From positions 1-64,000 of the forward strand of contig JBBIME010000010.1 of NCBI GenBank assembly GCA_037444575.1: a stretch of 64,000 bases of DNA, read 5' to 3'. Every line of letters begins with the position of its first letter. The stretch's first letter is position 1. Made by a program: the position numbers and the translations under genes. This document shows positions 44,185 to 52,368 of this stretch, piece after piece. The DNA is from Bacteriovorax sp037444575. Its GTDB lineage: Bacteria; Bdellovibrionota; Bacteriovoracia; Bacteriovoracales; Bacteriovoracaceae. The notes beneath the pieces are model-generated. The model was given only the letters and a program-made list of their open reading frames with translations, searched no databases and had not been told where the DNA came from.

Positions 44185-45595
44185 ACACCTGGTTATAATT
44201 TCCATCGGTCGATTGTCTCAGATGATAATCATGTTTTTGACCTACAGGGTGCTTAGCTCTGTTCTTTCAGTTCCCGATATGGGTGTTTATTATTTTCTTC
44301 TCTCTATTTCAGCTGCTTTTGGGTTGATTTATGCCAATCCCATTGGAATGTATGCCAATCGCATGCTTCATTCATGGAAAGAACATGGAGTTCTTCTTCG
44401 AAATTTAAAAACAATTATTTTAAGTTTCCTTGTTGGAAGTTTGTTAACGATCCCTTTTCTTTTTATCTTTAAACAAAAAATTTCCTTAGAAGAAAATCAA
44501 TGGCTTTTTGTTGTTAGTACTCTCGTTCTTTACGTGTTTTCCACTTCAATAAATGGAACGCTAGTACCCAGTTTAAATCTTCTGGGCTTCACTAATCATT
44601 TTGTTGTTTGGACATTATTAACAAATCTTGTGGGACTTATTTTATCGTACTTGTTAGTGGCTTATGTATCTCCTCAACCGCTTTATTGGCTAGTAGGGCA
44701 GGGGATATCATTTACTTTGTTTGGTGTGATTGCTTATTTTATTCTGCAAAAAAACATTGATGAAATTAAAACAGCACCAACAGCTCATATAAATGTGCGA
44801 ATGAAGGGAGTGACTCATTTCGCCCTTCCTATTGTCATTACAAACGTAGCCGTTTGGGTTTTGGGGCAATCCTTTCGATTTTTTTATAAGGAAAATGTAG
44901 ATTCAACTGTATTAGGAGAACTTGCTTTTGGCCTAGGACTAGCAACGTCTTTAAGTGTCGCTGTTGAATATTTGTTTCAGCAACTTTATTTGCCTGAGTT
45001 TTACTCAAAAGTTAACGACCCCAAAGAAGATAATGGAGTAGTTTGGAACAAGCTTTTAAATAAACTTTTACCTTCTTATATATACCTTGCTTTCTTTCTC
45101 GTCGGTCTTTCTCCTTTCATTATGCGAGTTCTTGCTGACGTAAAATTTAAAAATTCAGGATACTATTTGGCCCTTGGTGCTGGTGTTGAATTTCTAAGAA
45201 TGTTTGGGAATATATTCACAATGGCAACCCAATCAGAGATGAAAACTCACAAAGCTATTGGCCCTTATTTATCAGGAGGAGCGGTTACTCTTTTTGGAGT
45301 TTTGTTTATTTGTCAGCATCCTGAGTATGTAAAGCTCACGCCATTTTGTTTGATGGCCGGTTACTTAACCGCTTTCATTTATCTAGCAAGCAATGTTAAG
45401 AAATTAATTAAAATAAATCTAGATTTGAATGTTTTGTTGAAATGTTTTTTATCTTCATTCGTATTCCTTTCAGCACTTTTCTTATCTCGTTTTAGCAGTA
45501 GTTTGATTTACTCTGTTGCAATCAGTTTTGTATTTGGATTGCTCTTTTTGTTCTTTTTGTATCAATCATATTCAAAACAAAAACATGAGGCTTAG
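44177..45595 (+). CDS. Wzx-type flippase (second copy)
   Basis: 472 residues, about twelve helices, MOP-superfamily pattern with VYYFLLSISAAFGLIYANPIGMYANRML near the start and a central basic loop. It would flip a lipid-linked oligosaccharide to the periplasm. It differs widely from the flippase at 26433. The ATG at 44177 overlaps the GT10 stop by eight bases and has AGGA upstream; an earlier in-frame start at 44138 would extend deep into the GT10 gene and is rejected. Confidence 0.82.
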   Translation: MNRHLVIISIGRLSQMIIMFLTYRVLSSVLSVPDMGVYYFLLSISAAFGLIYANPIGMYANRMLHSWKEHGVLLRNLKTIILSFLVGSLLTIPFLFIFKQKISLEENQWLFVVSTLVLYVFSTSINGTLVPSLNLLGFTNHFVVWTLLTNLVGLILSYLLVAYVSPQPLYWLVGQGISFTLFGVIAYFILQKNIDEIKTAPTAHINVRMKGVTHFALPIVITNVAVWVLGQSFRFFYKENVDSTVLGELAFGLGLATSLSVAVEYLFQQLYLPEFYSKVNDPKEDNGVVWNKLLNKLLPSYIYLAFFLVGLSPFIMRVLADVKFKNSGYYLALGAGVEFLRMFGNIFTMATQSEMKTHKAIGPYLSGGAVTLFGVLFICQHPEYVKLTPFCLMAGYLTAFIYLASNVKKLIKINLDLNVLLKCFLSSFVFLSALFLSRFSSSLIYSVAISFVFGLLFLFFLYQSYSKQKHEA

Positions 45596-45598
45596 GAA

Positions 45599-46579
45599 GT
45601 GAAAAAAGTAACACTTTGTATTCCTCTTTATAATGCTGAAAAAACCATCATGCGAACTTTGGAGTCATTGGTTAGTCAGGATTATCCAATTTATAAGATT
45701 AAAATTTTTGATAATGTCTCAACTGATAAATCGAGAGAGATTGTTCAAGATTTTGCTCGTAAATATTCTTTTATTGAACTTCATCTCAATGAAAAAAATC
45801 TTGGAGCCGAGGGAAATTTCACCAAATGTATGTCGGAAGCTGAAGGCGATTACTGCGCAATCGTGCACTCTGATGATGTGTATGAAAGTAATTTTATCTC
45901 AAAGTCAGTTGAAGTCTTAGAAAGAAATAGTGATTGTATTGCTACCTTCTGTGGAGCCTTGGAAATCGATGATAAAGAAAATGTTATTGGCGAAAGATTT
46001 ATTCCAAAAGAATTAAGAAAAGAGTCCGTTACTCTTTTATCTCGTGAAGATTTATTCTCTCTTGTTTTTAAATATTCTAACTTCATAACCTGCCCCTCTG
46101 TTGTCGTGCGAGCGAGTGCTTACCACGACGAAATCAAAGTCTGGAATGGCGAAAAATATAAGTCCTCAGCGGATTTGGATGTATGGCTTCGATTATCTGC
46201 GCTTGGAAGGCTTGCTGCGATTAGAACTCCTTTGATGAAGTATCGAGTGGCGGAAGCAAGCTATAGCTATCGAATCGCCAAAAAAAGAACGACTAAGCAC
46301 GATCTTTTTTTAGTATTAGATCAGTACAAAAGAAAAGAGAACAATGAGGATTACAATTTTTTAGCGCTAAAAGATCAGGCCAATAGAAGCCTGAATATTA
46401 TTCGAAATAAGAAGCGCGATGAATGTTTTCCATGTGATGTGAAATTCAGTATTTTATTAATATTAAGAAAGATGACTCACTCAAAGTGGCATTTTAAATT
46501 CGGACTGGCCATAATTGCAATTAGTACTTTGGTTGGTGTGTTGAAGCTCGTCGGATGGAATAAGGGATGCAGAAAGTAG
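45599..46579 (+). CDS. Family 2 glycosyltransferase
   Basis: 326 residues with a GT-A fold: VTLCIPLYNAEKTIMRTLESL at the start, IFDNVSTDKS, and CAIVHSDDVY with the DxD-like metal site. A C-terminal hydrophobic segment (about 302-320) may attach it to the membrane. It adds an unknown sugar to the second repeat unit. Translation begins at GTG 45599 after GAGG at 45587-45590, three bases beyond the flippase stop, and the gene overlaps the next by 13 bases. Confidence 0.88.
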   Translation: MKKVTLCIPLYNAEKTIMRTLESLVSQDYPIYKIKIFDNVSTDKSREIVQDFARKYSFIELHLNEKNLGAEGNFTKCMSEAEGDYCAIVHSDDVYESNFISKSVEVLERNSDCIATFCGALEIDDKENVIGERFIPKELRKESVTLLSREDLFSLVFKYSNFITCPSVVVRASAYHDEIKVWNGEKYKSSADLDVWLRLSALGRLAAIRTPLMKYRVAEASYSYRIAKKRTTKHDLFLVLDQYKRKENNEDYNFLALKDQANRSLNIIRNKKRDECFPCDVKFSILLILRKMTHSKWHFKFGLAIIAISTLVGVLKLVGWNKGCRK

Positions 46580-47655
46580 TTGTCCAAATATTAAGAGCGC
46601 CCATTGGAGGAATCAGAAAGCATGTTTTTGATATTCTCGAATCCTTGTCTACTAAAGACGTTCAGCAAGTTTTTATAACGAACACCAGCGATACAGATGC
46701 CAAATTGCCGACATACGCTAATCTAAAAATTTATAATATAGCTATTAACGACAAGCCTGAACTTAAAGATTTATTGAATCTTATTAAGGCGTACAAAATA
46801 CTAAAGCAATATAACGTGACGGCGATTCATGGTCATGGGGCCAAGGGGGGAATTTACGCAAGAGCATTGTCTTTCTTATTAAGATCCAAGTGCATCTACA
46901 CTCCCCATGGTGGAAGTTTGCATCGAGTGTATGGAAAATTAAAAAATAAAATTTATGATTTGATTGAATTTTGTCTTGTGCCGTTCACTGACGTCTATCT
47001 TTTTGAATCAAAATATTCTTGCAATGAATTCACAAAGAATATCTGTGATCCAAAGGGAAAATCGATTGTTAATTATAATGGTGTTGATATCCCAGAAAAG
47101 AAGGCCTTGAAAATTTACCGAGCTGGAGAAATATTAAATATTGCAAGCTTTGGACTTTTACGAGAACTCAAAGGACATGACATCGCCATAAGAGCGTGTG
47201 CGATGTTGGCGCATGGTAAGATCCCATTTGAATATACTATTTACGGAAGAGGAGAAGAAAAGGACGCTCTTTTAACTTTGATTAAAGAGCTCGGTTTAGC
47301 CAATTCTGTTTTCATAAAAGATTACGCAGTAAACGTACTAGATGAAATGCTCAAATATGACTTTGTTATTCACCCATCTCGTTTTGAGTCTTTTGGATAT
47401 GTCCCTGCAGAAGCAATGTCTCTGGGAATTCCCGTAATATCTTCAGCTGAGGGGGGATTAAAAGAAGTTGTGGATGAGGAGTGTGGATATGTGGCAAAAA
47501 TAAATGAGCCCGAAACTTATTTTCTAATTCTTAAAAAATTATATGAAGGCGATCCAGATCTTAACCGTAAAATTGATCGCGCTTCTTCTAAAGTCGCCAC
47601 TCGTTTTTCTAAATCTACCATGCTTAAAAAAATCGCCGAAATCTACTCCATTTAG
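46567..47655 (+). CDS. Family 4 glycosyltransferase
   Basis: 362 residues with the GT-B fold. The acceptor domain contains PIGGIRKHVFDI, IHGHGAKGGIYARAL and YTPHGGSLHRVYG. The donor domain contains SRFESFGYVPAEAMSLGIPVISSAEGGLKEVV with the E-x7-E retaining-enzyme motif. The pattern is close to EPS-type GT4 transferases. It is the last gene of the polysaccharide locus. The 64 bases after it hold short CATTT repeats but no clear terminator. Confidence 0.9.
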   Translation: MQKVVVQILRAPIGGIRKHVFDILESLSTKDVQQVFITNTSDTDAKLPTYANLKIYNIAINDKPELKDLLNLIKAYKILKQYNVTAIHGHGAKGGIYARALSFLLRSKCIYTPHGGSLHRVYGKLKNKIYDLIEFCLVPFTDVYLFESKYSCNEFTKNICDPKGKSIVNYNGVDIPEKKALKIYRAGEILNIASFGLLRELKGHDIAIRACAMLAHGKIPFEYTIYGRGEEKDALLTLIKELGLANSVFIKDYAVNVLDEMLKYDFVIHPSRFESFGYVPAEAMSLGIPVISSAEGGLKEVVDEECGYVAKINEPETYFLILKKLYEGDPDLNRKIDRASSKVATRFSKSTMLKKIAEIYSI

Positions 47656-47719
47656 GCATTTAAGGCATTTCATTTCATTTAGGTGCCACTACACTTTTGG
47701 TTTCGCAGGTGCAAAAAAG

Positions 47720-48148
47720 TTAGCACAGATTCTTTACCAGCCAAGGATAAACATCATCATCAAAAGATAGCGACAAGGGAAATTCACTCATAAGTTTTCG
47801 TTCAACTGTTTCGAACTCTTCAGGGATTTCATGAAATTGTTTAACTTCTGCAGTAATTATTAACGTTGTATGCCCTGAGGTTAATCGATAAAACCCAACG
47901 TACTGAAGGTTATGAATTTCAACACCCGCTTCTTCAAAAGCCTCTCTTTTTGCTGTCTCAAATTCTGTTTCGTCCTCTTCTTTGTGTCCTCCGGGAAATT
48001 CCCATCCTCTGAATTTATTTCTTACCATCAACCATTTGTTATTTTCTTTAATAAAAACTAAAACAGATTTGTAGGATTCTGGAAGTATGTCTGTCTTAAA
48101 GATTTCAACTTTGTCATTTGAGTGAGTCGACTGTGTTTTTGTTTTCAT
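47720..48148 (-). CDS. Nudix hydrolase
   Basis: 142 residues with a perfect Nudix box, starting GGHKEEDE and ending REAFEEAGV (G-x5-E-x7-REUxEExGU), preceded by RGWEFPG. The substrate, probably a nucleoside diphosphate derivative, is unknown; resemblance to MutT/YtkD-like small members suggests nucleotide clean-up. It is a separate minus-strand gene with its own start region, downstream of a lipoprotein gene and behind that gene's terminator. Confidence 0.92.
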   Translation of the reverse strand: MKTKTQSTHSNDKVEIFKTDILPESYKSVLVFIKENNKWLMVRNKFRGWEFPGGHKEEDETEFETAKREAFEEAGVEIHNLQYVGFYRLTSGHTTLIITAEVKQFHEIPEEFETVERKLMSEFPLSLSFDDDVYPWLVKNLC

Positions 48149-48186
48149 GTTTAGTCCTTATGTAAAAGTGTATAACAAAACGAATT

Positions 48187-48210
48187 GAAAAGCAGCCAAA
48201 GCTGCTCTTC
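48187..48210 (-). terminator. Terminator of the lipoprotein gene
   Basis: Reading on the minus strand, AGCAGC-TTTG-GCTGCT (48206 to 48191) forms a 6-bp stem followed by TTTTC. Flanking A/T pairs extend it with one mismatch. It lies directly after the lipoprotein stop. Confidence 0.6.
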
Positions 48211-48630
48211 TTAAATTTTAACTTTGCTTAGTTGATAGTTTCTAAGCACTTTTTTCTTGTCGAAAAAAACGATTAGCGTGACTGATTTGGAACTAGATTC
48301 ATTTTTATTCACGCTACCATAAACATCTACAATGGCCGATAATTCAATAGGCATCCATCCGAGAACTCCTCCTCCCAAGTTAGTACCAGTTGATTCATGC
48401 TTAGTTTGATTATAGGTCCAGACATCTTCCTTTGAGCTAGCTTCGGTGACCATGTCTGGGGCCCCGAAAGTTTTTATCATATCCGTTTGTGTCGTTTTTC
48501 CTTCAATCAGATTTTCTTTCAAAGTGATTGGATCAAATGGATTCTTGGTATCTTTTTCTGGTTGGCTCGCGCAAGAAGCGGCCAAAAGTAGAGAGAGTAG
48601 AGAAATCGTTGAGAGTAATTTTTTATTCAT
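48211..48630 (-). CDS. BamE/SmpA-like lipoprotein
   Basis: 139 residues with a type II signal peptide: a Lys-rich start, a Leu/Ser-rich core and the lipobox LAASC with Cys20. The mature part has the small BamE/SmpA-type fold pattern GKTTQTDMIKTFGAPDMV and VWTYNQT, followed by a hydrophobic strand VTLIVFFDKKKVL. It is probably anchored in the outer or inner membrane; a role in envelope assembly is only inferred. A strong ribosome site GGAGG precedes the ATG. Confidence 0.85.
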   Translation of the reverse strand: MNKKLLSTISLLSLLLAASCASQPEKDTKNPFDPITLKENLIEGKTTQTDMIKTFGAPDMVTEASSKEDVWTYNQTKHESTGTNLGGGVLGWMPIELSAIVDVYGSVNKNESSSKSVTLIVFFDKKKVLRNYQLSKVKI

Positions 48631-48690
48631 AGGACCTCCAAATTTTGATCGTAAGAGGTTTTTTAGCAGAAGGATTCGGGGAACTTAAGA

Positions 48691-48837
48691 ATGAGAGTCG
48701 GAAATTGGGTGGAAAATTCATTTTTGAATTCTAAATTAAAGAAATTAATTGGCGCACGAAGATCCTCTCTAGTTTCCAAAGGCTTAGTATCTCAATTATT
48801 TAATCAATTTTGCATCACTTTCAACAAAGCTCTTTAA
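48691..48837 (+). other. Small open frame in decayed region, doubtful gene
   Basis: A 48-residue frame starts at ATG 48691. Its middle (LKKLIGARRSSLVSKGLVSQLF) vaguely recalls the helix-hairpin-helix part of RadC-like proteins. The ribosome site is weak (GGGGA) and no continuation is found, so it is more likely a gene remnant than an active small gene. Confidence 0.2.
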
Positions 48838-48860
48838 AAATATTTCAATTTATAACGTGG

Positions 48861-49101
48861 TATTGGAGGTTGGAGTGCTTACCGAAAAATTTTAACAGAT
48901 ATAGACTAGAAGTTTGGCGTGCCATTGGAGATAAAACGCCTGATTTGATTACACATTTGCAGAAGTCTTAATAGAGGGTTTAGGACAGTTCATCGAGATG
49001 TTATGCAGTTAAAGGAGTTGGAGCCGATTAAGTTGGTCGAAGGACCTGGTCAAAGAGGAAGCGCTCACCATTTAGTTAGTCTTTTATTTGCTCTAGCCTA
49101 A
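48861..49101 (+). pseudogene. Frameshifted remnant of an HTH DNA-binding protein
   Basis: Two reading frames join into one winged-helix protein pattern. The first frame (48861-48971) gives RYRLEVWRAIGDKTPDLITHLQKS and then two stops. A frame beginning near 48967 continues LNRGFRTVHRDVMQLKELEP, then a GPGQRGSAHH segment, to TAA 49099-49101. The TVHRDVMQLKEL recognition helix and the Gly-Pro-Gly wing are typical of small HTH regulators or antitoxins of the HVO_A0114 kind. A one-base frameshift and the lack of a good start show that it is inactive. Confidence 0.65.
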
Positions 49102-49151
49102 TAGTGATCAAGATGTTTGGTTGAGTTAGCAATGGCTCTTTCATTCAGTGA

Positions 49152-49328
49152 TCTAATCAAATCAATTCGTCACTTCTAAAATTTCAATCAGGGCAAGGTA
49201 TCCGCTGGGGTTCCGATCTAGATGTGGAAATTCCGATAAAGGGATTTTTTTTGAGGGATAAGCTGAGTCATCAACGTCTGCAAAAATTGCAAGCTACACT
49301 TACGAATCCACTAAATAACGAGCGATAA
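49152..49328 (+). pseudogene. Unrecognised coding remnant without a start codon
   Basis: A 58-codon frame between stops reads like real protein in its second half (QGIRWGSDLDVEIPIKG, then a Leu/Gln-rich helix), but has no start codon or ribosome site. The GSDLDVEI string is faintly like a nucleotidyltransferase motif. I do not recognise it. It lies between other decayed genes. Confidence 0.25.
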
Positions 49329-49439
49329 AACTCAGGTTAAATAGCTCTAGTTTATAATAATTACAGTAAACAAAATTATGGATTGAGAATTTTTAAAGGG
49401 TTGCTATTATCTTGGAAAATTTAACCGGAGATAAGACGC

Positions 49440-49568
49440 GTGAAAAAACAAATTAAGAAATTTTTAAGAAACTATAACTATATTCATCTTGTTTCGTTAC
49501 TAAGCTTAGTAGCTATTTTCGATGAATTTTTAAGAAGTACTGGAATTGATAAAGGAACAAGAGGCTAG
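49440..49568 (+). CDS. Small hypothetical protein (42 residues)
   Basis: GTG 49440 is preceded by GGAG (49427-49430) at a spacing of nine bases and opens a 42-codon frame ending at TAG 49566-49568. The product has a basic N-terminus (MKKQIKKFLRNYNY) and a short hydrophobic stretch (IHLVSLLSLVAIF), so it may bind membrane. It ends five bases before the hydrolase fragment. Its ribosome site makes it more credible than the surrounding debris, but it may be the head or tail of a lost gene. Confidence 0.4.
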   Translation: MKKQIKKFLRNYNYIHLVSLLSLVAIFDEFLRSTGIDKGTRG

Positions 49569-49573
49569 TTTAT

Positions 49574-49906
49574 ATGCGTCCACGCATCCTAATTTATGTA
49601 CCTGGATTTCCAGGGGAGGCTACTCCGAGAGAATCTAATGAAATACGAGTTGTAGACATTATTTCAGAAGTCGCCGACCAAAGGAAACTCGATCTAGAGA
49701 TAGTTAGATACCCAGGTATAAAAAATGATGAGCAGTTTACATTTGAAAAAACAAGAACTTACACTCATAAAATTATCCAGGAAAAAATTGAGAAAGGTTA
49801 TTCTGTGACTCTTGTTGGGCAAAGCTGGGGCGGATTACAGATGGTAAGAAAATTAAAAGAATTAGAAAGCCACTCATCATCGGGGAAAATGTTGGAATCC
49901 AAATGA
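49574..49906 (+). pseudogene. Truncated alpha/beta-hydrolase
   Basis: The first ~97 codons encode the N-terminal part of an alpha/beta hydrolase: ILIYVPGFPGEATPRES, a central polar region and the nucleophile elbow GQSWGG with its Ser, followed by a helix LQMVRKLKELE. After that the frame runs briefly into unrelated sequence and stops at 49906. The acid and His of the triad are missing. From about 49867, a different frame encodes the end of an acyltransferase, so a deletion has joined two genes. Confidence 0.6.
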
Positions 49907-50061
49907 ATGTTCTCATTCCCTCTGGGGGAACAATTGGCAATAATTCAATAATATCGGCCAACACTATTATTAGATCAGATGTACCGAGTGATGTGCTTAT
50001 TTATTCAGCAACAGAATATAAATCTCTTGCTAATTTCACCACAGGATTTCAATTTCAATGA
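49867..50061 (+). pseudogene. C-terminal fragment of a hexapeptide (left-handed beta-helix) acyltransferase
   Basis: A 64-codon stretch in a frame different from the hydrolase reads KPLIIGENVGIQMNVLIPSG, then TIGNNSIISANTIIRSDVP. This is the last two coils and exit loop of a LbH acetyltransferase. There is no start codon or N-terminal part. Its TGA overlaps the histidine-kinase ATG (ATGA), the arrangement expected when both were once intact, coupled genes. Confidence 0.65.
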
Positions 50062-51599
50062 ATTGGCAAAAAATTAGGATTTCAATTTTAATTTTTTTTA
50101 CAATAGTGCTTTGTTTGCAGCTTCCAGCTACATTGTATGTAAATGAAAAACTTACTTTCGATTTCATTTCAATTGCGAGAGTTTTTCAATTGTTTTTTGC
50201 ATTAGCTCTTACAATTGCTTCGATTAATATTCCTACTAGAAATTTTTTAAACATTTTTTTACAAGTAGCTATCTTGATCCAGATGATAGCCGCAATAAAA
50301 TATGAGTCCCAAAATGAACTCGTTGCCTATAACTTCATTGCAATATTAATACTCATTTCAGCGATAACATTTAGAGAGAATTTAAAACGATGGCTAATGT
50401 CAAATTTTCCGATTCATTTGATTGCATTATCTCTGCCTGTGGTTTTTAAAGATAATTCTCTTCACAGCAACTTGAGCTTATTTTTCAGTAATTATTTATT
50501 TGGAATTTTCTCACTTTTTGTCTCGGTTATTATTGTGGCTATTTATTCAGCTCAGGAGTACTTCTCAACAAAGTTATCCCAGGAATTGAAAGAACAAGAG
50601 CAAAGGTTAAAGGAAGAGTTTGAGAATATTCAAAAGATGAAAGTCCAATTAGAAATAGGCAACATTGCATCTCAGGTCGCGCATGATATTCGATCACCGC
50701 TTTCAGCCTTAGAAAATATAACGATGTCTCATTTGGTTGGATCACCAGATGGGGCCGTCGCCAGAGAATCTATTAAGCGCATAAAGGGAATTGCCAATGC
50801 TCTTCTCAACAAGGGAAGATCAAGTACTCAAAACAATATTGGCACCCACGATATAAATAAATTAGTTAAAATCACAATCGAAACTAAGAACATTGAGTTC
50901 CCATCTAGAAAAATAAATTCGGATTTAACGTCGATTAATCCAAAAGTTTCAGTAGATGATATTCAAATTGAAAGTATTCTATCAAATTTAATTAATAATT
51001 CTCTTGAAGCTTCAGATAAAAACTCTGAAGTTTTTATCAAGTCAGATGTTGCAGGAGAGTTTGCTGTTCTATCAATTATTGATAAAGGGAGAGGGATTGA
51101 TCCAAAACTTCTTTCAAAGCTTGGAAAAGAAAAAATTTCAATGAATAAAAAAGAAGGCAATGGATTGGGGATTTACTCAGCTTCACAAATAATAAAAAAT
51201 GGGGGAGGTGATTTTGAAATTACATCACAACTTAATGTTGGAACAACTATCATTATAAAATTGCCTCTCGCAGAAAAAATTGATGAAAAGGAAACCTATA
51301 TCCTCTTGGATGATGATGAATTGGTTAGAATCACTTGGAATTCTCGGGCTAAAAAAGCTGGACTCAATCTCTTAACCTATTCAACTTCTGAAGACCTGCT
51401 TAAATCCTTAAATCAATTACCAAAAAACTCCATTTTTTATATCGATTCGGAATTAGGCTTTGAAAAAGGAGAAGCTGTTGCCAAGCAACTTTTTGATAAA
51501 GGCTATCTCAACCTTTGCATGAGCACTGGGCATTCAAAAGAAAGATTTGATCATCTCAATTATATTCAAAAAGTAATTAGTAAGACACCTCCATTCTAG
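50058..51599 (+). CDS. Membrane hybrid histidine kinase with C-terminal receiver
   Basis: 513 residues: five to six N-terminal transmembrane helices (about 8-165), a coiled coil (168-200), a HisKA-type H-box with His209 (SQVAHDIRSPLSAL), a HATPase domain with N-box Asn310/Asn314, G1 DKGRGID and G2 GNGLGIYSA, then a compact receiver (412-513). The receiver keeps the acidic pocket Asp418-420, phospho-acceptor Asp463, Thr490 and Lys509. No PAS or periplasmic sensor domain is evident, so sensing may occur in the membrane. No response regulator lies next to it. Its ATG overlaps the end of an acyltransferase remnant. Confidence 0.88.
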   Translation: MNWQKIRISILIFFTIVLCLQLPATLYVNEKLTFDFISIARVFQLFFALALTIASINIPTRNFLNIFLQVAILIQMIAAIKYESQNELVAYNFIAILILISAITFRENLKRWLMSNFPIHLIALSLPVVFKDNSLHSNLSLFFSNYLFGIFSLFVSVIIVAIYSAQEYFSTKLSQELKEQEQRLKEEFENIQKMKVQLEIGNIASQVAHDIRSPLSALENITMSHLVGSPDGAVARESIKRIKGIANALLNKGRSSTQNNIGTHDINKLVKITIETKNIEFPSRKINSDLTSINPKVSVDDIQIESILSNLINNSLEASDKNSEVFIKSDVAGEFAVLSIIDKGRGIDPKLLSKLGKEKISMNKKEGNGLGIYSASQIIKNGGGDFEITSQLNVGTTIIIKLPLAEKIDEKETYILLDDDELVRITWNSRAKKAGLNLLTYSTSEDLLKSLNQLPKNSIFYIDSELGFEKGEAVAKQLFDKGYLNLCMSTGHSKERFDHLNYIQKVISKTPPF

Positions 51600-51625
51600 A
51601 CATCATTATTTGCCATAATACTCTC

Positions 51626-51654
51626 TTGACCTACTCATTAGGGTTTTAGATAAT
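51626..51654 (+). promoter_or_regulatory. ung promoter, apparently leaderless
   Basis: TTGACC (51626-51631), a 17-base spacer and GATAAT (51649-51654) form a near-consensus promoter. Transcription would begin about seven bases past the -10, that is at the A of the ATG at 51661. Only CCCCCC separates them, and there is no Shine-Dalgarno sequence. Confidence 0.65.
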
Positions 51655-51660
51655 CCCCCC

Positions 51661-52368
51661 ATGCCCAACCTAGAACCATTACCAAATTATCTTCATTCCC
51701 CAACTTGGAAAAAACTTCTTGCGAGTGAATTCAATCAACCGTACATGCAATCGATCGAAGAAAAACTTAAAATTGATTACGCTAATAAAACAATCTACCC
51801 GACACCGGAAAATATTTTTTCTGCTTTCAACTTAACATCTTTTGAAAATGTAAAAGTCGTAATCATCGGCCAGGACCCATACCACGGGCCTAATCAAGCG
51901 CATGGACTTTGTTTCTCTGTACAACCTGGAGTAAAAATTCCTCCTTCGCTTGCAAACATTTACAAAGAAATTGAGTCAGACTTAGGAATAAAAATGCCCT
52001 CGCACGGTTACTTGAAATCGTGGGCAGAGCAAGGCGTGCTGATGTTAAACGCACTTCTCACCGTCGAAGATGGAAAGCCGATGTCGCATAAAAATTATGG
52101 GTGGGAGAAATTCACCGACCACGTCATTGATCTGATAAACAAAGAGAAAGAGAATGTCGTCTTTATGTTGTGGGGGAGTCCTGCGCACGCTAAAGCTAAA
52201 AACGTTGATCCAAACAAACATCACATTTTAAAATCAGTTCATCCGTCGCCTCTTTCTTCTTATCGCGGCTACTTTGGATGCAAGCATTTCTCGAAGTGTA
52301 ACGAATTTCTCGCCTCAAAAGGAATCACTCCGATTAATTGGAGCATTCCACTAGAGTCCAAGATCTAA
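51661..52368 (+). CDS. ung: Uracil-DNA glycosylase, family 1
   Basis: 235 residues. It removes uracil from DNA at the start of base-excision repair. The water-activating motif GQDPYHG has Asp72 and His75, the VFMLWGSPAHAK segment is present, and the C-terminal DNA-intercalation loop HPSPLSSYRGYFG carries the catalytic His. Length and motifs are fully typical. The gene has its own promoter and probably a leaderless message. Its last 35 bases overlap the convergent GT22-like gene. Confidence 0.97.
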   Translation: MPNLEPLPNYLHSPTWKKLLASEFNQPYMQSIEEKLKIDYANKTIYPTPENIFSAFNLTSFENVKVVIIGQDPYHGPNQAHGLCFSVQPGVKIPPSLANIYKEIESDLGIKMPSHGYLKSWAEQGVLMLNALLTVEDGKPMSHKNYGWEKFTDHVIDLINKEKENVVFMLWGSPAHAKAKNVDPNKHHILKSVHPSPLSSYRGYFGCKHFSKCNEFLASKGITPINWSIPLESKI

